Shown in pieces: positions 35,920 to 44,537 of a stretch of DNA of 64,000 bases. A model generated the notes under the pieces. That model made no database searches. It was given only the letters and a program-made list of their open reading frames with translations, and had not been told where the DNA came from. Every line of letters starts with the position of its first letter. Within the stretch, counting starts at the first letter, position 1. A program made the position numbers and the translations under genes. The stretch covers positions 372,001 through 436,000 of the forward strand of contig NZ_FNON01000005.1 of assembly GCF_900107045.1 (NCBI RefSeq). Reading direction: 5' to 3'. This DNA comes from Amycolatopsis xylanica. Its GTDB lineage: Bacteria; Actinomycetota; Actinomycetes; Mycobacteriales; Pseudonocardiaceae.

Positions 35920-36455
35920 GTCGGGTCGCGTTCTACGCCGACGTCGTCGAGTCGGGCACGGTCCTCGGGGCCGATCTGTTCTGGAGCCGCGAGGACGTCG
36001 CCGCGTTGTTCGGCGAAGGCTGCGTCAACGAGTGGCGGAAAACGTGCTTTGTCGACCATGGCCTGGTCGAGTTCCACTGGGATCGCTCGGCTTCGGATCG
36101 GCCGTGGTCGGGCGCGCATTTCTCGGTGCAGGCGCATCGGCTGAGCTTGGACGACGACTACGTGAACCCTGTGATCCAAGAGCGCTATGGGCGCTTGGGC
36201 GCGCCTATGTCCTATGTGGAACTGGCGGCCGAGTTGGACAAGCGCGGTGTGGTGATGGAGGAGCTGCCCAGCTCCGACTCCGACATGCGCGAGTTCTGGC
36301 AGCCCGATTCGTACACCGTCGTGTACGTCACGTCCGGCGAGTACTACTGCGCGGGGAAGCTCAAGGTCGGCGACGTCTACCGGGTCTCGAGCCCGTACTT
36401 CGCGTCGCCCGAGTCCAAGCAGAGCGCCGCCTATCGCCACCGCTCCGACGCCTAA
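35916..36455 (+). CDS. Unknown protein translated from a probable CTG start coupled to ctaB
   Basis: About 179 residues starting [14 protein letters not shown]. It is not recognised. The frame has strong coding character for its length and ends at a TAA followed by a palindromic repeat, but it has no ATG or GTG near the apparent N-terminus. The only suitable codon is CTG at 35916, within a CTGA overlap with the ctaB stop. The protein is acidic, cytosolic in appearance and has no membrane segment or signal peptide. Features include [19 protein letters not shown] and [16 protein letters not shown]. Coupling to ctaB need not mean a heme-related role. Confidence 0.6.
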   Translation: MSRVAFYADVVESGTVLGADLFWSREDVAALFGEGCVNEWRKTCFVDHGLVEFHWDRSASDRPWSGAHFSVQAHRLSLDDDYVNPVIQERYGRLGAPMSYVELAAELDKRGVVMEELPSSDSDMREFWQPDSYTVVYVTSGEYYCAGKLKVGDVYRVSSPYFASPESKQSAAYRHRSDA

Positions 36456-36458
36456 GGG

Positions 36459-36504
36459 GTCGTGAGTGTTTTGACTGGTTAGAACCGGCCGGAACACTCA
36501 CGAC
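36459..36504. repeat. Dispersed palindromic repeat, copy 5
   Basis: A GTCGTGAGTGTT left end, TGGTTAGAACCGG centre and GGAACACTCACGAC right end, with one or two unpaired arm positions. It is located 3 bp after the unknown gene's stop and just before the convergent M15-like gene's stop, where it can act as a terminator. Confidence 0.8.
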
Positions 36505-36514
36505 CCCTGGGTGA

Positions 36515-37351
36515 TCAGGCGCGCTGGTATTCCTCCCAGGTGACCTTGGGGACGGCGGGGCCGTCGTCGGGGTCGCGGTGCGCGAGGCCGTTCATGCCCA
36601 GGTAGTAGTCACCGGACTGGTGCTGGGCGCCCGAGGACTGGTCCGGGTCGGCCAGCGCGATCGCGTGGATGTGGTAGCCCCAGTCCGCCTGGTCCGGCGT
36701 GCGCAGCCAGGCCGCGAAGCCCACGTTGCGCAGTGTGCGGACGATGTTCGTCCTGGTCGTGCCGCTCAGGTTGGCCGCGGCGATGTCCATCGCGCCGCCG
36801 CCGTCGTGCGTGCCCGCCGAAGCGCCGACGCCGCCCGGGTTGTACGAGCCCTGCGAGAGGGTGACCTGGAAGCCGAGCAGGCGCTCCGCCTCGACGAGCA
36901 TCGCCTTGGTGCGGGTGTTCAGCGTCTGGCCGTGGTAGGTCAGGCGCGCGCCCGCGCTGACCGGGTTGGTCACCGTGTAGCGCGAGGCGCCGAGCTTCTC
37001 CAGCGAGGTCTTGCCAGGGAAGCCGGAGGCGTCGATTCCGGTGTAGCCCAAGGACTTCTGGTACTGCGAGTAGGCCGTGATGGTCGTCGTGCCGAAGTGA
37101 CCGTCGACGTACTGCGAGTCCAGCAGGCCCTTCGCGTTCAGCGCCTGCTCGACCGCGAGGACGCTGTCCTTGGCGCCCGGCGTGATCGCGCTGTCAGCGC
37201 GGCGGGGGTCGATCTGGGCGGCCTTCAGCACCGCCTCCATGTTGACCGCGGGCAGCGCCACGGCCTGCAGCGGGGCCGCCACCGCGAACGACGTCGCCGC
37301 GGTCGCGGTCAGCAGGCCGACCTTCACCAGTAGTTTCGGCCACACCTTCAT
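36515..37351 (-). CDS. Secreted peptidoglycan-binding / M15-like peptidase domain protein
   Basis: 278 residues with a signal peptide (hydrophobic stretch about 8-32, Ala-rich cleavage site). A peptidoglycan-binding-like region (about 60-130) contains DGHFGTTTITAYSQYQKSLGYTG. The C-terminal domain has GTHDGGGAMDIAAA and DWGYHIHAIAL, which resemble the zinc-binding HxxGGAxD and HxH motifs of M15 D-Ala-D-Ala carboxypeptidases. It probably acts on, or binds, cell-wall peptides outside the cell. The ATG at 37351 follows AAGGAG. Enzyme activity is inferred from the metal ligands only. Confidence 0.8.
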   Translation of the reverse strand: MKVWPKLLVKVGLLTATAATSFAVAAPLQAVALPAVNMEAVLKAAQIDPRRADSAITPGAKDSVLAVEQALNAKGLLDSQYVDGHFGTTTITAYSQYQKSLGYTGIDASGFPGKTSLEKLGASRYTVTNPVSAGARLTYHGQTLNTRTKAMLVEAERLLGFQVTLSQGSYNPGGVGASAGTHDGGGAMDIAAANLSGTTRTNIVRTLRNVGFAAWLRTPDQADWGYHIHAIALADPDQSSGAQHQSGDYYLGMNGLAHRDPDDGPAVPKVTWEEYQRA

Positions 37352-37538
37352 GTTCGGTTTCTCCTTGCTCGGCGTTGGTACGTTCGGCTCAGCGTGGCCA
37401 CGGGCGATACAAGCGACGTACAAACGGCCGTCATGGGATCATGGGACCTGCCGCCGCCGGGGAATTCCGCGGCGGCCCGAGTCGTTGACCCTTCCCGGTG
37501 CCTTGTCCCCCGACCTTGAAAGTGGGCTGCAGTTGTCC

Positions 37539-39791
37539 GTGTCCCCGGAACGGGAACTAGACAGAACCGAAGAAATCGCCCGCGAACAGGCTTACGTCTC
37601 CACGGTGTACGACAAGCTCGACGCCGAGCGGAAGACCGCGCAGCGCAGGTTGACCGAAACGCTCCGGCTGACCGGCGGCACGCCGCAGGCCCGCACGGAG
37701 CGCGACGTCGCGACGACCTTGTACAGCGACAGGCTGGCCCAGCTCGGCTCCGTCGAGCAGGGGCTGGTCTTCGGCAGGCTGGACTTCACGCCGGACAGCG
37801 AGGAGGAGACCGCCTATATCGGGCGGCTCGGGCTGTTCGACGAGGACGACGACTACCGGCCGCTGCTGATCGACTGGCGCGCGCCGGTCGCGCGGCCGTT
37901 CTACCTGGCGACCGCCGCCTCGCCGGAAGGCGTGCGGCGGCGCCGTCACATCCGCTCGCTGAGCCGCAAGGTCACCGGGTTCGACGACGAGATCCTCGAT
38001 CTGCACGCCGCAGACCAAGGGCAGGACCTCGGGCTGGCGGGGGAGGCGGCGCTGCTCGCCGCGCTCGAGCGCAAGCGCACCGGTGAGATGAGCGACATCG
38101 TCGCGACCATCCAGGCCGAGCAGGACCGCATCATCCGCTCGGGGCTCAACGGCGTCATGGTCGTCCAGGGCGGTCCCGGCACCGGCAAGACCGCGGTCGC
38201 GCTGCATCGCGCGGCATACCTGCTGTACACCTTCCGCCAGCAGCTCACCACGCGTGGCGTGCTGGTGGTCGGGCCGAACAGCACGTTCCTGCGCTACATC
38301 GGCCAGGTACTGCCGTCGCTGGGTGAGACGGGCGTGCTGCTGTCCACCGTCGGCCAGCTGTACCCGGGTGTCGAGGCCACGGGCGTCGACACCCGGGAGG
38401 CCGCCGAGGTCAAGGGGCGGCTCGTGATGGCCGAGGTGCTGGCCAACGCGGTCAAGGACCGCCAGCGGGTGCCCGAGCCGGTGCTGGAGATCGAATACGA
38501 GCGCGACATCCTGCGCCTCGACCGCAAGACCGCGTCCGACGCGCGTGCCAGGGCCCGCCGTTCGCGGCGCCCGCACAACCAGGCGCGGCGCGTCTTCCGG
38601 TCGGAGCTGCTCGACGCGCTCACCCGGCAGGCCGCGCGCAAGCTCGGCGCCGAACTGCTCGACCCGCGTGACATCGAGGACATGCGCGAGGAGCTGTCCG
38701 CCGACCGCGGTGTCGCGGCCGCGCTGGACTCACTGTGGCCGGAGCTGACCCCGGAAGGCCTGCTCGACGACCTGTTCGCCGACCGCGAACGGTTGCGCAG
38801 CGCGGCCGGGAAACTGCTCAGCGAAGCCGATCGCGCGCACCTGGAAAGCGGTCGCGACGCGAAGTGGACGCCAGCGGACGTCCCGTTGCTGGACGAGCTC
38901 GCCGAGCTGATCGGCGAGGACGACACCGAGGCGCGCGCCGAGGAAGCCCGCCGCGAGCGCGAGGACCGCGCGTACGCGGAGGGTGTGCTCGACATCCTGG
39001 AGCAGGACGAGGAGATCATCGACGAGGAACTGCTGCGGGTCAGCGACGTCCTCGACGCCGAGCTGTTCGCCGAGCGCCAGGAGCGCCGCAGCCAGCTGAC
39101 CGCGGCGCAGCGCGCGGCGCTCGACCGGACGTGGACTTTCGGGCACGTGATCATCGACGAGGCGCAGGAACTGTCCGCGATGGACTGGCGGCTGCTGATG
39201 CGCCGCACCCCGAACCGGTCGATGACGCTGGTCGGCGACGTCGCGCAGACCGGGGCGCCCGGCGGCGCGCGGTCCTGGGGCGAGGTGCTCTCGCCGTACG
39301 TCGAGGACCGCTGGCGGCTGGAGGAGCTGACCGTCAACTACCGCACGCCCGCCGAGATCATGGCGGTCGCCGCTCGCGTGCTCGCCGAGGTCAACCCGGA
39401 GCTCGAAGCGCCGGTCTCGGTGCGAGAGACCGGTGTCGCGCCATGGCTGAAGCGCTTGTCGCCCAACGAGATGCTCGCCGAGCTGCCGTCGCTTGTGGAC
39501 AAGGAGTTGTCCGCTGTGGACGGTGGAACGGTCGCCGTGCTCAGCCCGGCCGAGCGGATCGCGGACGTGCGCGCGGCGCTGGCGGACGTCGACGAGCGGG
39601 TGTCGGTGCTGACCGTCGAGACGGCCAAGGGGCTCGAGTTCGACTCGGTCGTGGTGCTGTCGCCGGACGAGGTCGTCGCGGAGTCGCCGAGGGGCCTGAA
39701 CGACCTCTACGTGGCCCTGACCAGGGCGACCCAGCGCCTCGGCGTGGTACAGACAGGTGATCTTGTACCGGCATTACAACCGCTCGGATAA
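37539..39791 (+). CDS. HelD-like (UvrD/Rep superfamily) ATPase, RNA polymerase-associated type
   Basis: About 750 residues. The N-terminal coiled region (REQAYVSTVYDKLDAER) is typical of HelD proteins that insert into RNA polymerase channels. Helicase motifs: GGPGTGKTAVALHRAAYLLY (Walker A), VIIDEAQELSAMDWRLL (motif II), LVGDVAQTGAPGG (motif III), TVNYRTPAEIM (motif IV), TVETAKGLEFDSVVV (motif V) and LYVALTRATQRLGV (motif VI). Actinobacterial HelD/HelR proteins release stalled polymerase, and some confer rifamycin resistance. The start is uncertain: GTG 37539, TTG 37533 or TTG 37503. A GC-rich dyad (GCCGCCGCC/CGCGGCGGC) lies about 70 bp upstream. Confidence 0.88.
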   Translation: MSPERELDRTEEIAREQAYVSTVYDKLDAERKTAQRRLTETLRLTGGTPQARTERDVATTLYSDRLAQLGSVEQGLVFGRLDFTPDSEEETAYIGRLGLFDEDDDYRPLLIDWRAPVARPFYLATAASPEGVRRRRHIRSLSRKVTGFDDEILDLHAADQGQDLGLAGEAALLAALERKRTGEMSDIVATIQAEQDRIIRSGLNGVMVVQGGPGTGKTAVALHRAAYLLYTFRQQLTTRGVLVVGPNSTFLRYIGQVLPSLGETGVLLSTVGQLYPGVEATGVDTREAAEVKGRLVMAEVLANAVKDRQRVPEPVLEIEYERDILRLDRKTASDARARARRSRRPHNQARRVFRSELLDALTRQAARKLGAELLDPRDIEDMREELSADRGVAAALDSLWPELTPEGLLDDLFADRERLRSAAGKLLSEADRAHLESGRDAKWTPADVPLLDELAELIGEDDTEARAEEARREREDRAYAEGVLDILEQDEEIIDEELLRVSDVLDAELFAERQERRSQLTAAQRAALDRTWTFGHVIIDEAQELSAMDWRLLMRRTPNRSMTLVGDVAQTGAPGGARSWGEVLSPYVEDRWRLEELTVNYRTPAEIMAVAARVLAEVNPELEAPVSVRETGVAPWLKRLSPNEMLAELPSLVDKELSAVDGGTVAVLSPAERIADVRAALADVDERVSVLTVETAKGLEFDSVVVLSPDEVVAESPRGLNDLYVALTRATQRLGVVQTGDLVPALQPLG

Positions 39792-39801
39792 TCTGCGCGG
39801 C

Positions 39802-40383
39802 ATGCGCACATTCGCCAAGATCACGGTCGCCGTCGCGGGCGTCCTGGCCCTCGCCGCCTGCGGTGACAAGGGCCAGGACGTGGCCGCCCAGCCCACTCCG
39901 ACCAAGACCCCCGCGCCGCCGAGCGTCGGCGTGCCCGCCGGTCAGGCCCCGAGCAAGGGCAAGGAGTGCACGGCCGAGGACATCAAGACGACCGGGAAGT
40001 TCGGCGAGGTGCCGACGATCACCATCCCCGACAGCTGCGACCCGCCGAAGAAGCTGCTCGCGGTCGACCTGACCAAGGGTGACGGCCCCGCCGCCAAGGC
40101 GGGCAGCCAGCTGGAGATGAACTACTCGCTCGTCACCTGGTCGGACAAGAAGAAGCTGGACAGCTCCTTCGACCGCGGCGAGACGTTCAAGCTGGTGCTC
40201 GGCCAGGGCCGGGTCATCAAGGGCTGGGACCAGGGCCTGGTCGGCATCAAGCAGGGCACCCGCCAGCTGCTGGTGATCCCGCCCGACCTCGGCTACGGCC
40301 AGGGCGGCCAGGGCATCCAGCCGAACGAGACGCTGGTCTTCGTCGTCGACGCGGTCAAGGTCGGCGACCCCACCGCCCCGTAA
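39802..40383 (+). CDS. FKBP-type peptidyl-prolyl cis-trans isomerase lipoprotein
   Basis: 193 residues. A lipoprotein signal peptide ends in LALAAC (lipidated Cys at about 20), followed by a Pro/Thr-rich linker. The FKBP domain (about 100-190) has the conserved FKLVLGQGRVIKGWDQGLVGIKQGTRQLLVIPPDLGYG and ETLVFVVDAV. It folds exported proteins by isomerising prolyl bonds at the outer face of the membrane. The ATG at 39802 lies 10 bp after the HelD-like stop. A palindromic repeat follows 13 bp after the stop. Confidence 0.93.
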   Translation: MRTFAKITVAVAGVLALAACGDKGQDVAAQPTPTKTPAPPSVGVPAGQAPSKGKECTAEDIKTTGKFGEVPTITIPDSCDPPKKLLAVDLTKGDGPAAKAGSQLEMNYSLVTWSDKKKLDSSFDRGETFKLVLGQGRVIKGWDQGLVGIKQGTRQLLVIPPDLGYGQGGQGIQPNETLVFVVDAVKVGDPTAP

Positions 40384-40396
40384 ACCCTCGTCTGGG

Positions 40397-40442
40397 GTCG
40401 TGAGTGTTCCGGCCGGTTAGAACCGGTCTAAACACTCACGAC
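40397..40442. repeat. Dispersed palindromic repeat, copy 6
   Basis: GTCGTGAGTGTTCC, then GGCCGGTTAGAACCGG, then TCTAAACACTCACGAC. It lies between two genes on the same strand, after the FKBP gene and before the PadR operator, so it may insulate the two transcripts. Confidence 0.8.
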
Positions 40443-40463
40443 CCACGAGCAGGCCGCGCTATG

Positions 40464-40498
40464 CACGGGGTGTACACACCTGGTGTATACACCCCGTG
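40464..40498. promoter_or_regulatory. 35-bp PadR operator candidate
   Basis: A 17-bp arm (CACGGGGTGTACACACC) and its complement, with a single mismatch, surround one central T. The palindrome ends 12 bp before the PadR start codon, so bound PadR would block transcription of its own operon with the ABC exporter. Autoregulation of this form is usual for PadR family repressors. Confidence 0.75.
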
Positions 40499-40510
40499 TA
40501 CTCTGGTGGC

Positions 40511-41035
40511 ATGTCGATCACCAACACGTTGCTCGGCCTGCTCGAAAGCGGGCCGAAATACGGCTACGACCTCAAGCGGCTCTACGACGAGCGCTTCCAG
40601 CAGGACCGCCCGCTGCACTACGGGCAGGTCTATTCGACGCTGTCCCGGCTGCTGCGCAACGGGCTCGTCGAGGAGAAGGGGATCGAGCCGGGCGACGGCC
40701 CCGACCGCAAGCGGTACGCCATCACCGACGCGGGCGTGACCAACGTCGAGGACTGGCTGAGCACCCCGGAGAACCCGTCGCTCTACCTGCAGAACACCTT
40801 GTACACCAAGGTCGTTCTCGCGCTGATGTCCGACCGAAGCGCCACCGACGTGCTCGACGCGCAGCGCGGCGCGCACCTGCGCGCGATGCGGGAGCTGACC
40901 GCCCGCAAGGCCGACGGTGATCTGGCCGATCAGCTCATCTGCGACCACGCGCTGTTCCACCTCGAGGCCGACCTGCGCTGGCTGGAGCTGACCGCGGCCA
41001 GGCTGACCGAGCTGGCGGGACGGTTGAAGTCATGA
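40511..41035 (+). CDS. PadR family transcriptional repressor
   Basis: 174 residues. The winged helix (about 1-85) contains LGLLESGPKYGYDLKRLYDERF, HYGQVYSTLSRLLRNGLVEE and PDRKRYAITDAG, which match the PadR fold. The C-terminal helical Vir_act_alpha_C-like domain (about 95-170) mediates dimerisation. It is first in an operon with an ABC ATPase and an FtsX-like permease, with ATGA overlaps. It lies directly behind a 35-bp palindrome, so it likely senses a compound exported by the transporter. ATG 40511 is preferred to the in-frame GTG at 40496, which lies inside the operator. Confidence 0.93.
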   Translation: MSITNTLLGLLESGPKYGYDLKRLYDERFQQDRPLHYGQVYSTLSRLLRNGLVEEKGIEPGDGPDRKRYAITDAGVTNVEDWLSTPENPSLYLQNTLYTKVVLALMSDRSATDVLDAQRGAHLRAMRELTARKADGDLADQLICDHALFHLEADLRWLELTAARLTELAGRLKS

Positions 41036-41721
41036 CCGAGGCGCTACTGGCCGGCATCGGCCTGCACAAGTCGTTCGGGCAGACCAAGGCGCTCGACGGC
41101 GCCGGGATGGACCTGCGCGCGGGCGAGGTGGTCGCCGTGATGGGGCCGTCCGGATCCGGGAAGTCGACGCTGCTGCACTGTCTCGCCGGCATCATCCAGC
41201 CGGACGAGGGCGAGGTCCGGTACGCGGGCGAGCTGCTCTCGGCGATGGGGGATCGCGAGCGCAGTGCGTTGCGGCGCACCGAGTTCGGCTTCGTCTTCCA
41301 GTTCGGGCAGCTCGTTCCCGAGCTGACCTGCCTGGAGAACGTCGCGCTGCCGCTGCGGCTCGACGGGGTCAAGCGGCGGCCTGCCGAGGACCTCGCCCGC
41401 GAGTGGCTGGACAAGCTCGAAGTCGGGGACATCGCGGCCAAGCGGCCCGGTGAGGTGTCCGGCGGGCAGGGGCAGCGCGCCGCGGTCGCGCGGGCGCTCG
41501 TGACCGGGCCGAAGGTGGTGTTCGCCGACGAGCCGACCGGCGCGCTGGACTCGCTCAACGGCGAGCGGGTGATGCGCCTGCTGGTCGACGCGGCGAAGCA
41601 GACCGGCGCGGCCGTGCTGCTGGTCACCCACGAAGCGCGGGTGGCCGCCTACTCCGACCGGGAAATCGTGGTGCGGGACGGGAAATCGCGGCCGATCGGG
41701 CTCGCGGGAGCGGCCCGATGA
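41032..41721 (+). CDS. ABC transporter ATP-binding protein (LolD/MacB type)
   Basis: 229 residues. Walker A GPSGSGKSTLLHCLAG (about 39-54), Q-loop FQFGQLVPELT, signature SGGQGQRAAVARAL, Walker B VVFADEPTGALDSLNG and H-loop LVTHEARV are all present, so it should be an active ATPase. It overlaps the PadR gene upstream and the permease downstream by 4 bp each. This subfamily energises FtsX-like permeases that extrude antibiotics, peptides or lipids. Confidence 0.95.
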   Translation: MTEALLAGIGLHKSFGQTKALDGAGMDLRAGEVVAVMGPSGSGKSTLLHCLAGIIQPDEGEVRYAGELLSAMGDRERSALRRTEFGFVFQFGQLVPELTCLENVALPLRLDGVKRRPAEDLAREWLDKLEVGDIAAKRPGEVSGGQGQRAAVARALVTGPKVVFADEPTGALDSLNGERVMRLLVDAAKQTGAAVLLVTHEARVAAYSDREIVVRDGKSRPIGLAGAAR

Positions 41722-44000
41722 CCGCGCTGCCCCGCCATCGCCTCGGCCGGTGGGCCGGCGACCTGGCACTGGGGTTCCGGCTGGCCGTCGGGGGCGGCCG
41801 GACCTCCGGTACCGGGATCACCCGGCTGCTGCTCGGCACGATCGGCATCGGCATCGCGGTCACCGTGCTGCTCTTCGCGGCCTCGGCCGACCACGCGATT
41901 TCCGGGCGTGAGGCCAGAAAACTCGCCGGGGTGCCGGAAAGCACGCCGATCGCGGGCGTCGCGCCGCTCACGCTGCACGACGGGAGCACTTCCTTCCGGG
42001 GCCAGCGGATCTCGGTCCGCTATGTCCATCCCGGCGGGCCGACCTCGCCGACGCCGCCGGGCTTGGACCGGATCCCGGCACCGGGGGAGATGGTCCTTTC
42101 CCCGGCGCTCGCCGATTTGCTGCGCTCCGAAGACGGCTCGCTGCTGCGGCCGAGGTTCGCCGGGCCGGAGATCGGGACCATCGGTGTTCCCGGCCTGGTC
42201 AACCCGGACGACCTGCGCGCGTACGTCGGCGCCGACGCGTCGCTGATCGGGAAACCGGTGTACGCCTTCGGTTCCCCGTCGCCGCGGGACGGGCTCGACC
42301 CCGGCCTGCTCACGTTGCTGCTGATCGGGATCGTCTCCCTGCTCGCGCCGGTGTTCGTCTTCGTGGCGACGTCCGCGCGGGTGGCGGGCGCCGAGCGGGA
42401 CCAGCGGCTCGCCGCGCTCCGGCTGGCTGGCTCGGATCTGCCGCAGGTGCGCCGGATCGCCGCCGCCGAGTCGCTGGTGACCGCGGCCTGCGGACTGGCG
42501 CTCGGCACCGGCGCGTTCCTGGCGCTGCGGCAGCTCACGCCGTCCGTGCGCGTCCGCGACGGGAGCCTGTTCGCCGCCGACATCGCGCCGCCGTGGCCGC
42601 TGGTGGCCGTGGTCGTGCTGGCGGTGCCCGCGTTGTCCGTGCTGAGCGCGCTCGCCGCGTTGCGGGGCACGGCGATCGAGCCGCTCGGTGTCGTCCGGCG
42701 CGCGAAGCCGGTGCGGCGCAGGCTGTGGTGGCGGCTGCTCCCGATCGTGCTGGGCGTGCTGCCGCTGGCCACGTTGTCTTTGCGGGACGGCTCGAAGCTG
42801 GTCACGGTCGCCGTCGCCACGGGTGTGGCCTGCCTGCTCATCGGCGTGCCCGCGATCCTGCCGTGGCTGCTGGAACGCGCGGTCGCCCGGTTCCACGGCG
42901 GACGGCCGCCGCTGCAGCTCGCGGTGCGGCGCCTGCAGCTCGACAGCGGGACCCCGGCGCGGGTCGTCGCCGGTCTCGCGGTGGTGCTCGCCGGTGCGAT
43001 CGCGCTGCAGTCGCTGCTGACCGGGCAGGCCCAGGCACTCGACCCGGGCCCGCCGCCCGCGAGGACCACCACCGACCTCTCGCTGAACGCCGACGCGCAG
43101 GCGGGCCCGGCGGCGGTGGCCGCGCTCGCGAAGCTGCCGGGACTCGCCACGCCGTATCTCATCCGCCAGGTGCACCTGCGCGGCGCGGATCCGGGCCGGA
43201 TGGAATCGGTCAGCATCGCCGACTGCGCCACCTGGCGCGCGGTGGCCGGGATCGAGGACTGCGTGGACGGCGCCGTCTACCAAGACCGGAGTGCCGGTTC
43301 GACGATCCACTCTGGACAGTCCTATGTGGCCACGTACTTCGACGAGCAGGAGCGCGAGGCGGGTACCTGGACGGTGCCCGCCATGGTGCCGTCGACCCGT
43401 CAGGGGTCCTACTCGTCCGTGATGGCGACACCCGGCGCCATGACCGGGCTGGACCTGAGCCAGGTCTGGGGATCGGCGACCGTGCGGGTGACCTCGGACG
43501 ATCCGGATTTCGCCGAGCACGCGCGCAACGCGCTCGCGCCGTTCACCTGGCACACCTCGCTCTATCTGCCGACGCCGCTCCGTCAGCTTTCCCCGACGCA
43601 GCAGGCGTATCTCGCGATCCGCGCCGGTCTGCTGGCCGCGGCGGTGTTCACGTTGCTGCTGGCCGGGGTGAGCCTGCTGGTGCTCGGGCTGGAGCAGGTG
43701 CGCGAACGCAGCCGCACCATCGGGATGCTCGCCGCGACCGGGGTCCCGGTGCGGGTGCTGGCCCGGTCGATGGTGTGGCAGAACGCGATCCCGCTCGCGC
43801 TGGGCATCGTCATCGCGGTCGCGACCGGGCTCGGCCTGTCCGCGCTCGGCGCCAGGCTGACCGGCGCGGCGTTCACCGTGGACTGGCTCGCGGTCGGCGT
43901 GCTCAGCGCCTCGGCGGCCGCGCTCGTGCTGCTGGTGACGGCGGTGACCCTGCCGTCGCTGCGCGGCGCGGCCCGCCTGGCGTCGGTGCGGACCGAGTAG
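41718..44000 (+). CDS. FtsX-like ABC transporter permease
   Basis: 760 residues. There is an N-terminal membrane helix (about 35-55) with an extracytoplasmic domain, a central bundle of helices (around 195-215, 245-270, 290-315, 340-360 and 420-435), a second external domain (about 440-620), and three C-terminal helices (around 630-655, 685-705 and 720-745). This duplicated MacB_PCD/FtsX layout is typical of actinobacterial exporters controlled by PadR. It works with the ATPase encoded immediately upstream. The substrate is unknown. Its stop lies 3 bp from the convergent GNAT gene's stop, with no hairpin between. Confidence 0.92.
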   Translation: MTALPRHRLGRWAGDLALGFRLAVGGGRTSGTGITRLLLGTIGIGIAVTVLLFAASADHAISGREARKLAGVPESTPIAGVAPLTLHDGSTSFRGQRISVRYVHPGGPTSPTPPGLDRIPAPGEMVLSPALADLLRSEDGSLLRPRFAGPEIGTIGVPGLVNPDDLRAYVGADASLIGKPVYAFGSPSPRDGLDPGLLTLLLIGIVSLLAPVFVFVATSARVAGAERDQRLAALRLAGSDLPQVRRIAAAESLVTAACGLALGTGAFLALRQLTPSVRVRDGSLFAADIAPPWPLVAVVVLAVPALSVLSALAALRGTAIEPLGVVRRAKPVRRRLWWRLLPIVLGVLPLATLSLRDGSKLVTVAVATGVACLLIGVPAILPWLLERAVARFHGGRPPLQLAVRRLQLDSGTPARVVAGLAVVLAGAIALQSLLTGQAQALDPGPPPARTTTDLSLNADAQAGPAAVAALAKLPGLATPYLIRQVHLRGADPGRMESVSIADCATWRAVAGIEDCVDGAVYQDRSAGSTIHSGQSYVATYFDEQEREAGTWTVPAMVPSTRQGSYSSVMATPGAMTGLDLSQVWGSATVRVTSDDPDFAEHARNALAPFTWHTSLYLPTPLRQLSPTQQAYLAIRAGLLAAAVFTLLLAGVSLLVLGLEQVRERSRTIGMLAATGVPVRVLARSMVWQNAIPLALGIVIAVATGLGLSALGARLTGAAFTVDWLAVGVLSASAAALVLLVTAVTLPSLRGAARLASVRTE

Positions 44001-44003
44001 CCG

Positions 44004-44537
44004 CTAAGCCCGGTGCGCCCAGCGGTACAGGGTGGCTTCCCGGCCTTTCTCGACCACTCGCTCCGGCGGGCTGTCCGTGAGGTGATAGCCCGCCGCGCGA
44101 GCGACTCCCTGGCTGCCCGCGTTCGTCTCTTCGATGGTCAGCTCCAGGTCGTCGAAGCCGAGTTCCCTGGCGTACGCGGTCAGCACGCGCAGCGCCCGCG
44201 CGGCGAGTTTGCGCCCTCGGTAGGCGGATCCGACCGAGTAGCCGAGTTCCAGGCCCGGCGCGTCGCCGTCCTTGCCGTGGAACATCAGCACCTCACCGAG
44301 CGCCGTCCCGCCGTCTTCGGTGATCGCCAGGTGCAGCCGCTTGCCCTCGGCGCGGCCGCGGCGTGCCTTGGCCAGGTACGCCACGGCCGCCTGGTCGTCG
44401 AACGGGGACGCCAGCGGCGTGAAGCGGGCGACGGCCGGGTCGTCGAACAACGTGACCATCGTGGGCAGGTCGGCTTCGGTCCACTCGCGCAGGACCAGGT
44501 TCTCGCCGCTCAGCCTGACCTCGTCGGGAACCTTCAC
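44004..44537 (-). CDS. GNAT family N-acetyltransferase (RimJ/RimL type)
   Basis: 177 residues. It shows LVLREWTEADLPTMVTLFDDP at the N-terminus, LELGYSVGSAYRGRKLAARAL with the acetyl-CoA pyrophosphate loop (RGRKLA), and the C-terminal NAGSQGVARAAGYHL. These fit the Acetyltransf_3 group that modifies ribosomal proteins or small molecules. The GTG at 44537 overlaps the qor stop (GTGA), so the two are co-translated. The substrate is unknown. Confidence 0.9.
   Translation of the reverse strand: MKVPDEVRLSGENLVLREWTEADLPTMVTLFDDPAVARFTPLASPFDDQAAVAYLAKARRGRAEGKRLHLAITEDGGTALGEVLMFHGKDGDAPGLELGYSVGSAYRGRKLAARALRVLTAYARELGFDDLELTIEETNAGSQGVARAAGYHLTDSPPERVVEKGREATLYRWAHRA

Noticed and set aside
41649-43553. 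634-codon minus-strand frame opposite the ABC permease
   Set aside because: Arg/Pro/Gly-rich shadow; the permease on the plus strand has the expected membrane helices and operon overlaps.
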